The position numbers and the translations under genes were made by a program. Of a stretch of 6,538 nt of DNA, positions 1 through 6,376 are shown in pieces. Location of the stretch: assembly GCA_024762745.1 (NCBI GenBank), contig JANTGV010000065.1, positions 1-6,538 of the forward strand, given 5' to 3'. Within the stretch, counting starts at the first letter, position 1, and the number at the start of each line of letters is the position of its first letter. This DNA comes from Sulfurimonas sp. (lineage in GTDB: Bacteria > Campylobacterota > Campylobacteria > Campylobacterales > Sulfurimonadaceae). The notes beneath the pieces were generated by a model. It saw only the letters and a list, made by a program, of their open reading frames with translations. It was not told the origin of the DNA and did no database searches.

Positions 1-1
1 T

Positions 2-955
2 TATGAGTCTCATTTTAAGAGAGATGATGAGTTGGAGTATCTTGAATATGCCAGTTTAGAGATTGAATCTATTAATAACTACTTTATAAGAATTTTAAAA
101 GCGACTTATGCTGAAAAAGATTTGAGTAGATTATCACTGAACACCCTAGAGAAAAAGGTTTCGCATATAGATATGGTAATTCAAAAACTTATTAAGTATG
201 AAGTTAATATGGCCAGTTATGAGAGAAAGAAGTTTTTGCGCCAGTATCATAATACCATTATACAGTTGGGTATAGTGCTCTTTTTGATAATCTCAGGCAT
301 AATGATTATATCATTGTACGTTTTTATAAGTATTCAAAAAGATCATTCAAAACTTGAAGAGACTACGAAAAAACTTCGACGTGCAAATAAGAAGCTTGAA
401 AATGTTTCCTATACAGATTCTTTGACAAATTTACACAACAGAAGGTATTTTAACCTTGTCTATGAAAGAGAGATGAAAAGAGCAAAACGCTCTAAAAACT
501 ATATTACATTTATGATGTTAGATATTGACTTTTTTAAACAGTATAATGATACCTATGGCCATATTGAGGGTGATTTTGCTTTAAAGTCTGTAGCGAAGGT
601 CTTAAAAGATACCCTCAAACGTCCAAGTGATTTTGTCTTTAGACTCGGTGGTGAGGAGTTTGGTGTTCTCTTAACGCAAACAGACGAATCGAATAGTGCC
701 ATGTTGGCTCGTCAGATATGTGACGCAGTTAGAGACAGAGAGATAAAGCATGAGAGCTCTTCTGTAAATGAATATCTTACTATGTCTATTGGTGTGGTCT
801 GCTGTATTGCAGATGAAGCACTCAATGAAGATATTTTAATATCCCGTGCGGATGAGATGTTGTATGAAGCCAAAGAAGGCGGAAGAGATAGATACGTGAT
901 TAGTTCAAATGTTAGTGAGGCAAGGGCTCAAAGGATTGAAGATATCAGTGCATAA
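2..955 (+). CDS. Membrane-anchored diguanylate cyclase (GGDEF), 5'-truncated by window edge
   Basis: Makes cyclic di-GMP from two GTP. The reading frame is open from base 2, so the gene begins outside the window; a TTG at 32 is an internal codon rather than a convincing start. Numbering from that TTG: a helical segment (1-74), one hydrophobic membrane helix (about 75-100), a charged helical linker likely to form a coiled coil (100-125), then a GGDEF domain (about 125-290). The active-site motif is GGEEF (206-210), with metal-binding Asp in LDIDFF (163-168). An RxxD inhibitory site, RPSD (197-200), sits five residues before GGEEF, so product feedback inhibition is expected. No EAL domain follows. 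The N-terminal part is probably an extracytoplasmic helical sensor with a first membrane helix upstream (inference). The gene stops 26 bases before the response regulator and may share its transcript. The GGDEF call is firm; the signal sensed is unknown. Confidence 0.93.
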   Translation, partial: YESHFKRDDELEYLEYASLEIESINNYFIRILKATYAEKDLSRLSLNTLEKKVSHIDMVIQKLIKYEVNMASYERKKFLRQYHNTIIQLGIVLFLIISGIMIISLYVFISIQKDHSKLEETTKKLRRANKKLENVSYTDSLTNLHNRRYFNLVYEREMKRAKRSKNYITFMMLDIDFFKQYNDTYGHIEGDFALKSVAKVLKDTLKRPSDFVFRLGGEEFGVLLTQTDESNSAMLARQICDAVRDREIKHESSSVNEYLTMSIGVVCCIADEALNEDILISRADEMLYEAKEGGRDRYVISSNVSEARAQRIEDISA

Positions 956-971
956 GTTTATTAAGATTTTT

Positions 972-976
972 AGGAG
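972..976 (+). promoter_or_regulatory. Ribosome binding site of the response regulator
   Basis: AGGAG lies five bases before the ATG at 982. It supports that start over the in-frame ATG at 1009, which would cut into the first strand of the receiver domain. Confidence 0.7.
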
Positions 977-981
977 TACTC

Positions 982-1689
982 ATGGATCATGGGGAGTTTT
1001 TAGTAAAAATGAAAAACTGCACAATTGTTTATGTGGAAGATGATGAAGGCATACAAAAAAGTATCAGTGAGTACTTAAGACGTTATACCGATAATGTATA
1101 TATCGCTTCAAATGGTATTGATGGATATGATTTATATACAAAAGTAAAACCCAATATTATGCTTTTAGATATTAATATGCCAAAGCTAAACGGTATAGAA
1201 CTTGCCAAAAAAATCAGAGAGAATGACAAAACAACAAGAATTATTATGGCAACAGCATATACAAATAAAGAGTTTATGCTTGATGCTGTTGAGTTGAGTC
1301 TGACAAAGTACTTAGTAAAGCCGATTACCGTTGATGAGATTAGTGGAGCCTTTAAAAAGTCGCTGATGGAGATTGAAGAGCTTGACCCAGAGTTTACTAA
1401 CCTTGATTTAGGAAATGGGTATAGCTATAATCAAAAAAGTAGGTTACTGCGCTATAAAAGCAAGGAAATTGTGTTACGAAACAAGGAGTTGGTTTTATTA
1501 GACTTTATGTCTAGGAATATGAATAAAGTGTTAACATATGAAGTACTTGAAAATGTACTGTGGAACGATAGTCTCGTATCAATAAACGCATTAAAGGCGC
1601 AGATAAAGAATTTGAGAAAAAAGCTTTATGATGGCCTGATTGTAAATATTAGTGGTGTTGGATACAAAATGAGTCCAGTGGTAGAGTAA
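982..1689 (+). CDS. OmpR/PhoB-type response regulator
   Basis: Cytoplasmic transcriptional regulator of 235 residues, the usual length for the OmpR/PhoB family. The receiver domain spans about 12-130. It has the acidic pocket E19-D20-D21, phospho-acceptor D63 in LLDINMPKLNG, the switch residue T91 in ATAYT, Y110, and K113-P114 in KYLVKP. A winged-helix DNA-binding domain follows (about 145-230), with the recognition-helix pattern ALKAQIKNLRKKL and the wing motif GVGYKM near the end. All residues needed for phosphorylation are present. The stop overlaps the start of the CBS-domain histidine kinase by one base, so that kinase is the probable phosphodonor. Target genes cannot be read from this window; no direct-repeat operator was evident around the gene. 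Confidence 0.93.
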   Translation: MDHGEFLVKMKNCTIVYVEDDEGIQKSISEYLRRYTDNVYIASNGIDGYDLYTKVKPNIMLLDINMPKLNGIELAKKIRENDKTTRIIMATAYTNKEFMLDAVELSLTKYLVKPITVDEISGAFKKSLMEIEELDPEFTNLDLGNGYSYNQKSRLLRYKSKEIVLRNKELVLLDFMSRNMNKVLTYEVLENVLWNDSLVSINALKAQIKNLRKKLYDGLIVNISGVGYKMSPVVE

Positions 1690-3548
1690 TGGTTTTATTG
1701 TCAAAAATAATAAGCAAAAAAGATTTTATAGTCAGCAAAGATGCAAATCTAGAAGAGACGCTTGAAATCATGAAGAGAAACAAAAATGGTGCTGCTATAT
1801 TTATTGATGAGAGTAAGCCTATCGGAATTATTACAGAGAGTAATATAGTAAAAGCCTTAAAGAAGAGTGTAAACCTCAAACAAAAAGCTATAGACTTTGC
1901 TACAAAAAAATTGATTACTTCTCATTATCAACGACCGATAGAGTACGCATTTGAAATGGTCAATGAACATAATATAAGAAGAATAATCCTTTTAGATGAT
2001 GAGAAAAAATATATTGGTGTAGTGTTACAAGAAGACCTGTTTAACTATATAGAAGATGATGTTTATAAAGTTGATCTGAAAATATCTCATATAATAAAAA
2101 AGAAACAACAACTTATTACCATAGAACAAAATAGGACAATAAAAGAGGCATTGGAGTTGATGCAGTCTAATGATATAGGTTCAATCATTGTTTTAGAGAG
2201 GGAATCACATATAGGTATTATTACTGAAAAGGATATAGTAAATATCACATATAACAGGGTGGATTTAAGCAGTCAGTTAACTGATTATATTTCTAAACCA
2301 TTAATTATGGTTGATGCAGAGGTTTCAGTCCTGGATGCAATCAAGTTAATGAAAGAAAAAAACATTAGAAGATTGGTAGTACAAACGGATAGTAGAGCTG
2401 CGGCTATATTAACAAATAGAGATATTCTTAAAGAGCTCAAAGGAAACTATAGCCGTATTTTACAGTCAAAACTGAACCATGCGAAAGAGATTATGGACTA
2501 CATACCTGAGTCTATTATAGAAGTTTATCTCTCAGAAAAACAAAACATAATCCACTGGATGAATAAAAAAGCTTTTAATACTTTTGGAAACAGCTATATA
2601 GATAGAAATATTGCTGAACTGTTTGCAGAAGATGAATGGGAAACTATTATAAATGTATTAAAAAATTCCAAGGCAGTTGAGAACAGACGCATATTGATTA
2701 ACGAGCAGGTTTATGAAGTTTCAGGGACAAAAAATGGAAATTACGTAAAGCTTGTTTTAAAAGATATTTCAAGACATGAAGAGGACAAGGTTCTTTTACA
2801 AAAAGAAGTCTATAAAGAGATGAATAGAAGAGTTGAAAATGAGTATCTTTTAATGCAGCAATCTAAACTGGCAACAATGGGCGAGATGATTGGTCATATA
2901 GCACATCAATGGAGACAACCTCTTTCACAGCTTGGAGGAGTCTTTATGAACTTACAGGCCGCTTCTGAATTTAATAACCTGAAACATAATGAGGTAGTAC
3001 AGAAAGTTAAAGAAGGTAATAAACTTTTAAAATATATGTCTGAAACAATCGAAGATTTTAGAAACTTTTTTGAACCAAACAAAGTAAAAGAGAAGTTTGA
3101 ATTAAAACCATACATAGAAAACGCAGTAAATCTTATTGCAGCTTCACTATCTTATCATCATATAGAAGTAAAGCTTGAAGATTTTGACGAAGAGATATAT
3201 GTAAATGGCTTTGCTAGTGAGTTTTCCCAAGTGGCACTTAATATATTAAATAATGCAAAAGACGCACTAGTATCAAACTCTGTTACAAACCCTGAGATTA
3301 TAATAAGGTGTAAAAAAAGTGATGAGTATGTAAAGATAGTCTTTGAGGATAATGCAGGAGGAATTGAGCAGAGTATCCTTGATAAAATATTTGATCTGTA
3401 CTTCACTACTAAAAAAGAGAGACAAGGAAGTGGTCTTGGACTCTATATGTCCAGATTGATTATAAGCAGTAAAATGGATGGTACTATTGAAGCTTCAAAC
3501 GGAGAGAGAGGTGCTCTTTTTAGTATAAAGTTAAAAATTTCACAATGA
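1689..3548 (+). CDS. Soluble sensor histidine kinase with four CBS domains and a PAS-like domain
   Basis: A 619-residue kinase with no membrane segment, so it senses a cytoplasmic signal. Four CBS motifs form two tandem pairs, at about 8-57, 67-121, 131-186 and 197-250. Each ends in the typical pattern of a beta strand followed by a short acidic helix, such as IGIITESNIV, IGVVLQEDLF, IGIITEKDIV and AAILTNRDIL. A PAS-like region (about 262-362) and a short coiled coil (363-392) lead to the H-box, with phospho-acceptor H406 in IAHQWRQPL. The ATPase domain has the N-box (N518, N522), G1 box DNAGG (554-558), F-box IFDLYFTTK and G2 box GSGLGL (580-585). CBS pairs commonly bind AMP, ADP, ATP or S-adenosylmethionine, so the input may be energy or adenylate state; this is inference. 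The start overlaps the regulator stop (TAATG), which implies translational coupling. Its partner is almost certainly that regulator. Confidence 0.9.
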   Translation: MVLLSKIISKKDFIVSKDANLEETLEIMKRNKNGAAIFIDESKPIGIITESNIVKALKKSVNLKQKAIDFATKKLITSHYQRPIEYAFEMVNEHNIRRIILLDDEKKYIGVVLQEDLFNYIEDDVYKVDLKISHIIKKKQQLITIEQNRTIKEALELMQSNDIGSIIVLERESHIGIITEKDIVNITYNRVDLSSQLTDYISKPLIMVDAEVSVLDAIKLMKEKNIRRLVVQTDSRAAAILTNRDILKELKGNYSRILQSKLNHAKEIMDYIPESIIEVYLSEKQNIIHWMNKKAFNTFGNSYIDRNIAELFAEDEWETIINVLKNSKAVENRRILINEQVYEVSGTKNGNYVKLVLKDISRHEEDKVLLQKEVYKEMNRRVENEYLLMQQSKLATMGEMIGHIAHQWRQPLSQLGGVFMNLQAASEFNNLKHNEVVQKVKEGNKLLKYMSETIEDFRNFFEPNKVKEKFELKPYIENAVNLIAASLSYHHIEVKLEDFDEEIYVNGFASEFSQVALNILNNAKDALVSNSVTNPEIIIRCKKSDEYVKIVFEDNAGGIEQSILDKIFDLYFTTKKERQGSGLGLYMSRLIISSKMDGTIEASNGERGALFSIKLKISQ

Positions 3549-3564
3549 TTACACTTTATTGATT

Positions 3565-3570
3565 TATAAT
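3565..3570 (+). promoter_or_regulatory. Putative sigma-70 -10 element for the argB operon
   Basis: A perfect TATAAT lies in the 73-base gap between the kinase stop and argB, about 50 bases before the argB start. No good -35 hexamer sits 16-18 bases upstream, only T-rich sequence, which is usual for Campylobacterota promoters. In such an AT-rich genome a chance match is possible. No ARG-box-like palindrome was recognised beside it. Confidence 0.45.
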
Positions 3571-3607
3571 GACAGAAGTAAAATAATTTATTAGATTATT
3601 ACAGCTG

Positions 3608-3612
3608 AAGGA
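3608..3612 (+). promoter_or_regulatory. Ribosome binding site that decides the TTG start of argB
   Basis: AAGGA sits nine bases before TTG 3622. The frame is closed upstream by a TAG at 3592, with no ATG or GTG in between, and the next in-frame ATG falls well inside the conserved kinase core. The TTG is therefore the only sensible start. Confidence 0.65.
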
Positions 3613-3621
3613 TTTTATAGA

Positions 3622-4473
3622 TTGAAAAAAAAGATTGAACAAGTAAAGACTCTTCTTGAAGCACTTCCTTATATAAGAAAATATTCTGACGAAATTTTTG
3701 TTATTAAATACGGGGGTTCAGCCCAACTAAATCCACAACTTCAAGATAGGTTTGCACAAGACATTCTGTTAATGTACCTAGTTGGTATTAAACCTGTTAT
3801 TGTTCATGGTGGCGGTAATAAAATAAGCTCAATGCTTGAAAAATTACAGATTAGAAGTGAATTTGTTGATGGCTTGAGAGTAACAGATGAAGCGACGATG
3901 GAAGTTGTTGAGATGGTTCTCTCCGGAAATATAAACAAATCAATAACCACAATGTTAAATGAACATGGTGCCAAGGCTTTAGGTGTTAGCGGCAAAGATG
4001 CAAAACTACTCAAAGCAAAAGCAAAAGATTACGATAAATATGGTTTGGTCGGCAATATATATGATATTGACGATAGTGTTGTAAGAAAACTTATAGACGA
4101 CAAGTTCATTCCAGTAATAGCACCAATAGCTGCTGGTGAAGAGATAGGTCATCCCGGATACAATATTAACGCTGACCTAGCTGCTAGTAAAATAGCTGCA
4201 AGCCTGAATGCTTCAAAAATAATTTTTATGACAGACACTCCAGGCGTGATGGATAAAGAGAAGAACTTTTTTAGCACACTCGAAGAGTCAGAGATTATAG
4301 AGTTGAAAAATAATGGGACAATTGTTGGTGGGATGATTCCAAAGATTGATGCTTGTGTAGAAGCTATTGACTCGGGTGTGAGAAAAGCACACATAATAGA
4401 TGGAAGAGTTGAACATGCTCTTTTACTCGAAGTGTTTACGAGTGAAGGCGTTGGTACAACTATTAAAAGGTAA
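3622..4473 (+). CDS. argB: Acetylglutamate kinase
   Basis: Phosphorylates N-acetyl-L-glutamate with ATP, the second step of arginine synthesis and usually the point of arginine feedback in organisms with the cyclic pathway. The protein has 283 residues, within the normal range, with the amino acid kinase fold. The phosphate-binding loop KYGGSA is at 29-34 and the second glycine loop VHGGGNK at 61-67. The substrate-binding stretch DGLRVTDEAT is at 83-92, NINADLAA at 181-188, the nucleotide-site segment MTDTPGV at 203-209, and lysine K241 in GGMIPKI. The N-terminal helix (about 3-18, ending EALPYI) and the C-terminal DGRVEHALLLE / EGVGTTI segment resemble the arginine-sensitive hexameric enzymes, so inhibition by arginine is likely (inference from family). 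It begins with TTG. The next gene follows after five bases, and arginine kinase lies further downstream, linking arginine production with arginine phosphorylation. Confidence 0.96.
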   Translation: MKKKIEQVKTLLEALPYIRKYSDEIFVIKYGGSAQLNPQLQDRFAQDILLMYLVGIKPVIVHGGGNKISSMLEKLQIRSEFVDGLRVTDEATMEVVEMVLSGNINKSITTMLNEHGAKALGVSGKDAKLLKAKAKDYDKYGLVGNIYDIDDSVVRKLIDDKFIPVIAPIAAGEEIGHPGYNINADLAASKIAASLNASKIIFMTDTPGVMDKEKNFFSTLEESEIIELKNNGTIVGGMIPKIDACVEAIDSGVRKAHIIDGRVEHALLLEVFTSEGVGTTIKR

Positions 4474-4478
4474 ATAAT

Positions 4479-4712
4479 ATGATTATACATAATGTTGAAG
4501 CAAGAGATCACCCAATTACATTGAATCAGTGTGAAGCAATTTTAGATGAAGGCTTAGACTCTTTTTTTAAAATTGCCAGAGCATTGGACTTAATAAAAAA
4601 AATGAAGTTATATCAAAAAGAGTATGACTCCTTTGAAGATTACTGTAAACATAAGTTTAAGCTACACAGCAGTGAAACTGATAGCTTTATAAGATTAATG
4701 CATTTATCATAA
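4479..4712 (+). CDS. Small conserved-looking protein of unknown function between argB and arginine kinase
   Basis: A 77-residue soluble protein with no signal peptide or membrane helix. Its ATG lies five bases after the argB stop, and an AAAGG (4466-4470) inside the end of argB serves as ribosome binding site with an eight-base spacer, so it is very probably translated as part of this operon. I do not recognise it as a named family. Residues about 29-73 (FKIARALDLIKKMKLY, SFEDYCKHKFKL, then SFIRL) recall a segment seen in some plasmid, phage and ParB-like proteins, in the pattern 'aL..I...+LY...y.sFE.YC...w..s...a..lI', thought to be a helical, possibly DNA-binding unit. That resemblance is from memory and weak. 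The protein is acidic near the N-terminus and lysine-rich in the middle. Its position suggests a role tied to arginine metabolism or simple co-transcription; no function is assigned. Confidence 0.75.
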   Translation: MIIHNVEARDHPITLNQCEAILDEGLDSFFKIARALDLIKKMKLYQKEYDSFEDYCKHKFKLHSSETDSFIRLMHLS

Positions 4713-4728
4713 TGTACAAAGAATAAAT

Positions 4729-4734
4729 AGAGGA
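4729..4734 (+). promoter_or_regulatory. Ribosome binding site of arginine kinase
   Basis: AGAGGA lies seven bases before ATG 4742, in the 29-base gap after the small gene. This is a strong site for this genome and suggests good translation of the kinase. No separate promoter was seen in the gap. Confidence 0.65.
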
Positions 4735-4741
4735 AAAAAAT

Positions 4742-5776
4742 ATGTCACAATATCCAGAATCATTAAGAGAATCAAAGTCTTTATTAGCAAAATATTTAAC
4801 TGAAGAAGTTTTTAATGAACTTAAAGATAAAAAAACAGTCAATGGCTTTACTTTAGCTCAGGCTATTAACTCGGGTGTTGAAAATCCAGATAGTGGTATT
4901 GGTGCTTATGTTGGTGATGAAGAGTCGTATGAAGTGTTCGCTTCACTTTTTGATCCGATTATTGAAGAGTATCACGGTTTTTCTAAAGATGATAAGCATA
5001 AAAGTAATCTCAATCCAGATGACTTAAACGCACCAAACCCTGATCCATCAGGCGAATATATACTATCTACACGTATTAGAGTAGGACGTAATGTAAAAGA
5101 TTTGCCACTGGGTCCTGCAATCTCTAAAGAGCAGCGTGATTGGGTAGAGGAGCAGGTTTCAGGTGTTCTAAGTGGATTTGAAGGGAACTTAGGTGGAAAA
5201 TACTACCCATTAAATAACATGAGTGAAGAGGATAGTGCATCCTTGATAGCAGACCACTTTTTATTTAAAGCAGGAGACAGATTTCTTGAAGCAGCTGGAT
5301 TAAATCGGGACTGGCCGAGCGGACGCGGAATCTTCCATAATAACGAGAAGACATTCTTAGTATGGATTAATGAAGAGGATGAACTAAGAATAATTTCTAT
5401 GCAGCAAGGTGGAGATATTAAAGAGGTGTTTACGAGACTGACTACTGCTATAGCAGAGATTGGTAAAAAGGTTAACTTCGCTTATAATGACCATTTAGGA
5501 TTTATAACATCTTGTCCGACTAACCTTGGTACAGCTATGCGTGCAAGCGTACATATTAAACTGCCAAATTTAGGTGCCAAAATGGATGAATTTCAAGCAA
5601 TTGCAGATAAATACAATGTTCAGATTCGTGGTATTCATGGTGAACACTCTGAAAGTGAGGGTGGTGTTTATGATATTTCAAACAAACGAAGACTTGGTGT
5701 GAGTGAAGTTGAGTGTGTGCAAGATATGCATGATGGTGTTGTAGCGTTAATTAAAAGAGAGAAAGAACTCTCTTAG
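4742..5776 (+). CDS. Arginine kinase (ATP:guanidino phosphotransferase), full-length bacterial phosphagen kinase
   Basis: Expected to transfer phosphate reversibly between ATP and arginine, giving phosphoarginine as a cytoplasmic high-energy phosphate store. At 344 residues it is close to monomeric animal arginine kinases. The N-terminal all-helical domain (about 1-95) includes GVENPDSGIGAY (45-56), the guanidino-specificity loop, and FDPIIEEYHGF. The catalytic domain (about 105-340) has STRIRVGRN with R111 and R113, GRGIFHN (194-200), NEEDELRIISMQ with E212 and R216, CPTNLGT (258-264) with reactive C258, R267, R296, and GEHSESEGG (300-308) with E301. By remembered alignment to the horseshoe crab enzyme these match R124, R126, E225, R229, C271, R280, R309 and E314, so the enzyme should be active. 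The short specificity loop points to arginine rather than creatine. It is unlike the protein kinase McsB, which lacks the N-terminal domain, and no mcsA, ctsR or clpC is nearby. It is the last gene before the terminator. Confidence 0.95.
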   Translation: MSQYPESLRESKSLLAKYLTEEVFNELKDKKTVNGFTLAQAINSGVENPDSGIGAYVGDEESYEVFASLFDPIIEEYHGFSKDDKHKSNLNPDDLNAPNPDPSGEYILSTRIRVGRNVKDLPLGPAISKEQRDWVEEQVSGVLSGFEGNLGGKYYPLNNMSEEDSASLIADHFLFKAGDRFLEAAGLNRDWPSGRGIFHNNEKTFLVWINEEDELRIISMQQGGDIKEVFTRLTTAIAEIGKKVNFAYNDHLGFITSCPTNLGTAMRASVHIKLPNLGAKMDEFQAIADKYNVQIRGIHGEHSESEGGVYDISNKRRLGVSEVECVQDMHDGVVALIKREKELS

Positions 5777-5787
5777 TATATTGGGCA

Positions 5788-5836
5788 GGGCCTGCAAACT
5801 TGAAGTTCTCCGATGGAGTTTGTAGGCCTATTTTTT
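5788..5836 (+). terminator. Rho-independent terminator of the argB-arginine kinase operon
   Basis: The arms 5788-5800 and 5817-5829 pair over 13 positions (GGCCTGCAAACT against AGTTTGTAGGCC, with G-U wobbles) around a 16-base loop. Six T's follow at 5831-5836. The hairpin begins 12 bases after the arginine kinase stop. A smaller hairpin CTCC-GAT-GGAG (5808-5818) is nested in the loop and competes for two bases of the right arm. The minus strand has no T-run beyond the stem, so the terminator is mainly one-directional. Its right edge holds the stop codon of the convergent gene. Confidence 0.85.
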
Positions 5837-6166
5837 AAACCTGAACCCTTCGGTTTGAAGTAGTTCTCTCAGTTTTTCCTGTAGCTCCCCTTGAAACTCC
5901 ATCCAGTTATTTTTATAACTGCCACCACAGCCAATTTTCTTTTTTAAAATTTTAAGAACTGCGTTTGCATCCTCTTTTGAGAGTTGAAACTCTCCAACAA
6001 GTGTAACAACTTTTCCACGACGTTTTTCACGCTGAAACTTTAAAAAATGTTTTGATGGCTCCAAAATTTCATTTGAAATGGTTGTTTTTCTAGGGCTTTG
6101 CACTTCTGCCCAACCATCATCAATATCAGCACCAATGAAGAGGTCTAATTTTTTACCTCTACCCAC
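5828..6166 (-). CDS. yciH: SUI1/eIF1-like translation factor (YciH family)
   Basis: A 112-residue protein of the SUI1 fold, the bacterial relatives of eukaryotic and archaeal initiation factor 1, which are thought to act at the 30S subunit on start-site fidelity; the bacterial role is not well settled. The SUI1 domain covers about 40-110. It shows the basic loop REKRRGKVVTLVGEF (46-60), the helix of LSKEDANAVLKILKKKIG, then the signature CGGSYKNNWMEFQGE (80-94) and the C-terminal helix to EGFRF. The N-terminal 40 residues are a variable basic extension. The start is GTG at 6166, supported by AGGAG six bases upstream, and it overlaps the end of the DUF1653 gene by eight bases, implying coupling. 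The stop lies within the terminator stem of the opposing operon. Confidence 0.9.
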   Translation of the reverse strand: MGRGKKLDLFIGADIDDGWAEVQSPRKTTISNEILEPSKHFLKFQREKRRGKVVTLVGEFQLSKEDANAVLKILKKKIGCGGSYKNNWMEFQGELQEKLRELLQTEGFRFKK

Positions 6167-6374
6167 TTTTCTCTCCTACATACTTAAAACGGGGAGTCTC
6201 TACTCCATCGAGAGTTATATTTTCAAAAAACATATTAAAAGGTCTGACCCATAGACCTTCATCTCCGTATAAAGCACGATATAAAACCATGAGCTCTTCT
6301 GTTTCAGAGTGTCTAACACTGTCTATCACTTCATAGTGATTACCTTTGTAGTGTTCATAGATACCAGTTTGCAA
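6159..6374 (-). CDS. DUF1653 domain protein
   Basis: A 71-residue protein made almost entirely of a DUF1653 domain, a small beta-rich family of unknown function common in bacteria. Visible family hallmarks are GIYEHYKGNHYEV (4-16), RHSETEELMVLYRALYG (21-37), LWVRPFNMF (41-49) and PRF (61-63). No signal peptide or membrane segment is present. The start is TTG at 6374. AAAAGG on the minus strand (6385-6390), ten bases upstream, serves as ribosome binding site, and no ATG occurs between the upstream in-frame stop (6414-6416) and the family core, so TTG is the best choice. It begins two bases after the stop of the preceding gene and overlaps yciH by eight bases, so the three minus-strand genes form one operon. 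No function is assigned. Confidence 0.88.
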   Translation of the reverse strand: MQTGIYEHYKGNHYEVIDSVRHSETEELMVLYRALYGDEGLWVRPFNMFFENITLDGVETPRFKYVGEKSG

Positions 6375-6376
6375 GT

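Noticed and set aside
32..34. TTG as the true start of the diguanylate cyclase
   Set aside because: The frame is open upstream to the window edge, no good ribosome binding site precedes it, and starting there would leave a helical sensor piece without its first membrane helix.
1649..1879. Minus-strand open frame opposite the regulator/kinase junction
   Set aside because: Lies entirely opposite two well-supported genes, has no family resemblance, and its composition reflects complementing their codons.
1710..2440. Possible DNA repeats from the four similar CBS segments
   Set aside because: The similarity is at protein motif level only; the DNA is well diverged, so these are old domain duplications and not nucleotide repeats.
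2906..3406. Two minus-strand open frames (2906-3115 and 3158-3406) opposite the histidine kinase catalytic region
   Set aside because: They are antisense to conserved H-box, N-box and G1 regions and show only the hydrophobic/serine-rich composition expected of shadow frames.
3804..4511. Minus-strand open frames (3804-4013 and 4149-4511) opposite argB
   Set aside because: Fully or mostly covered by a conserved enzyme gene in the other strand; no recognisable domain and no ribosome binding site worth noting.
4742..5776. Reading the guanidino kinase as McsB protein-arginine kinase
   Set aside because: It has the N-terminal phosphagen-kinase domain with the substrate-specificity loop, and no mcsA, ctsR or clpC neighbour is present.
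5837..5856. Small inverted repeat AAACC...GGTTT just after the terminator T-run
   Set aside because: Only five base pairs, within the yciH coding end, and followed on the minus strand by A's rather than T's, so it is not a terminator for that operon.
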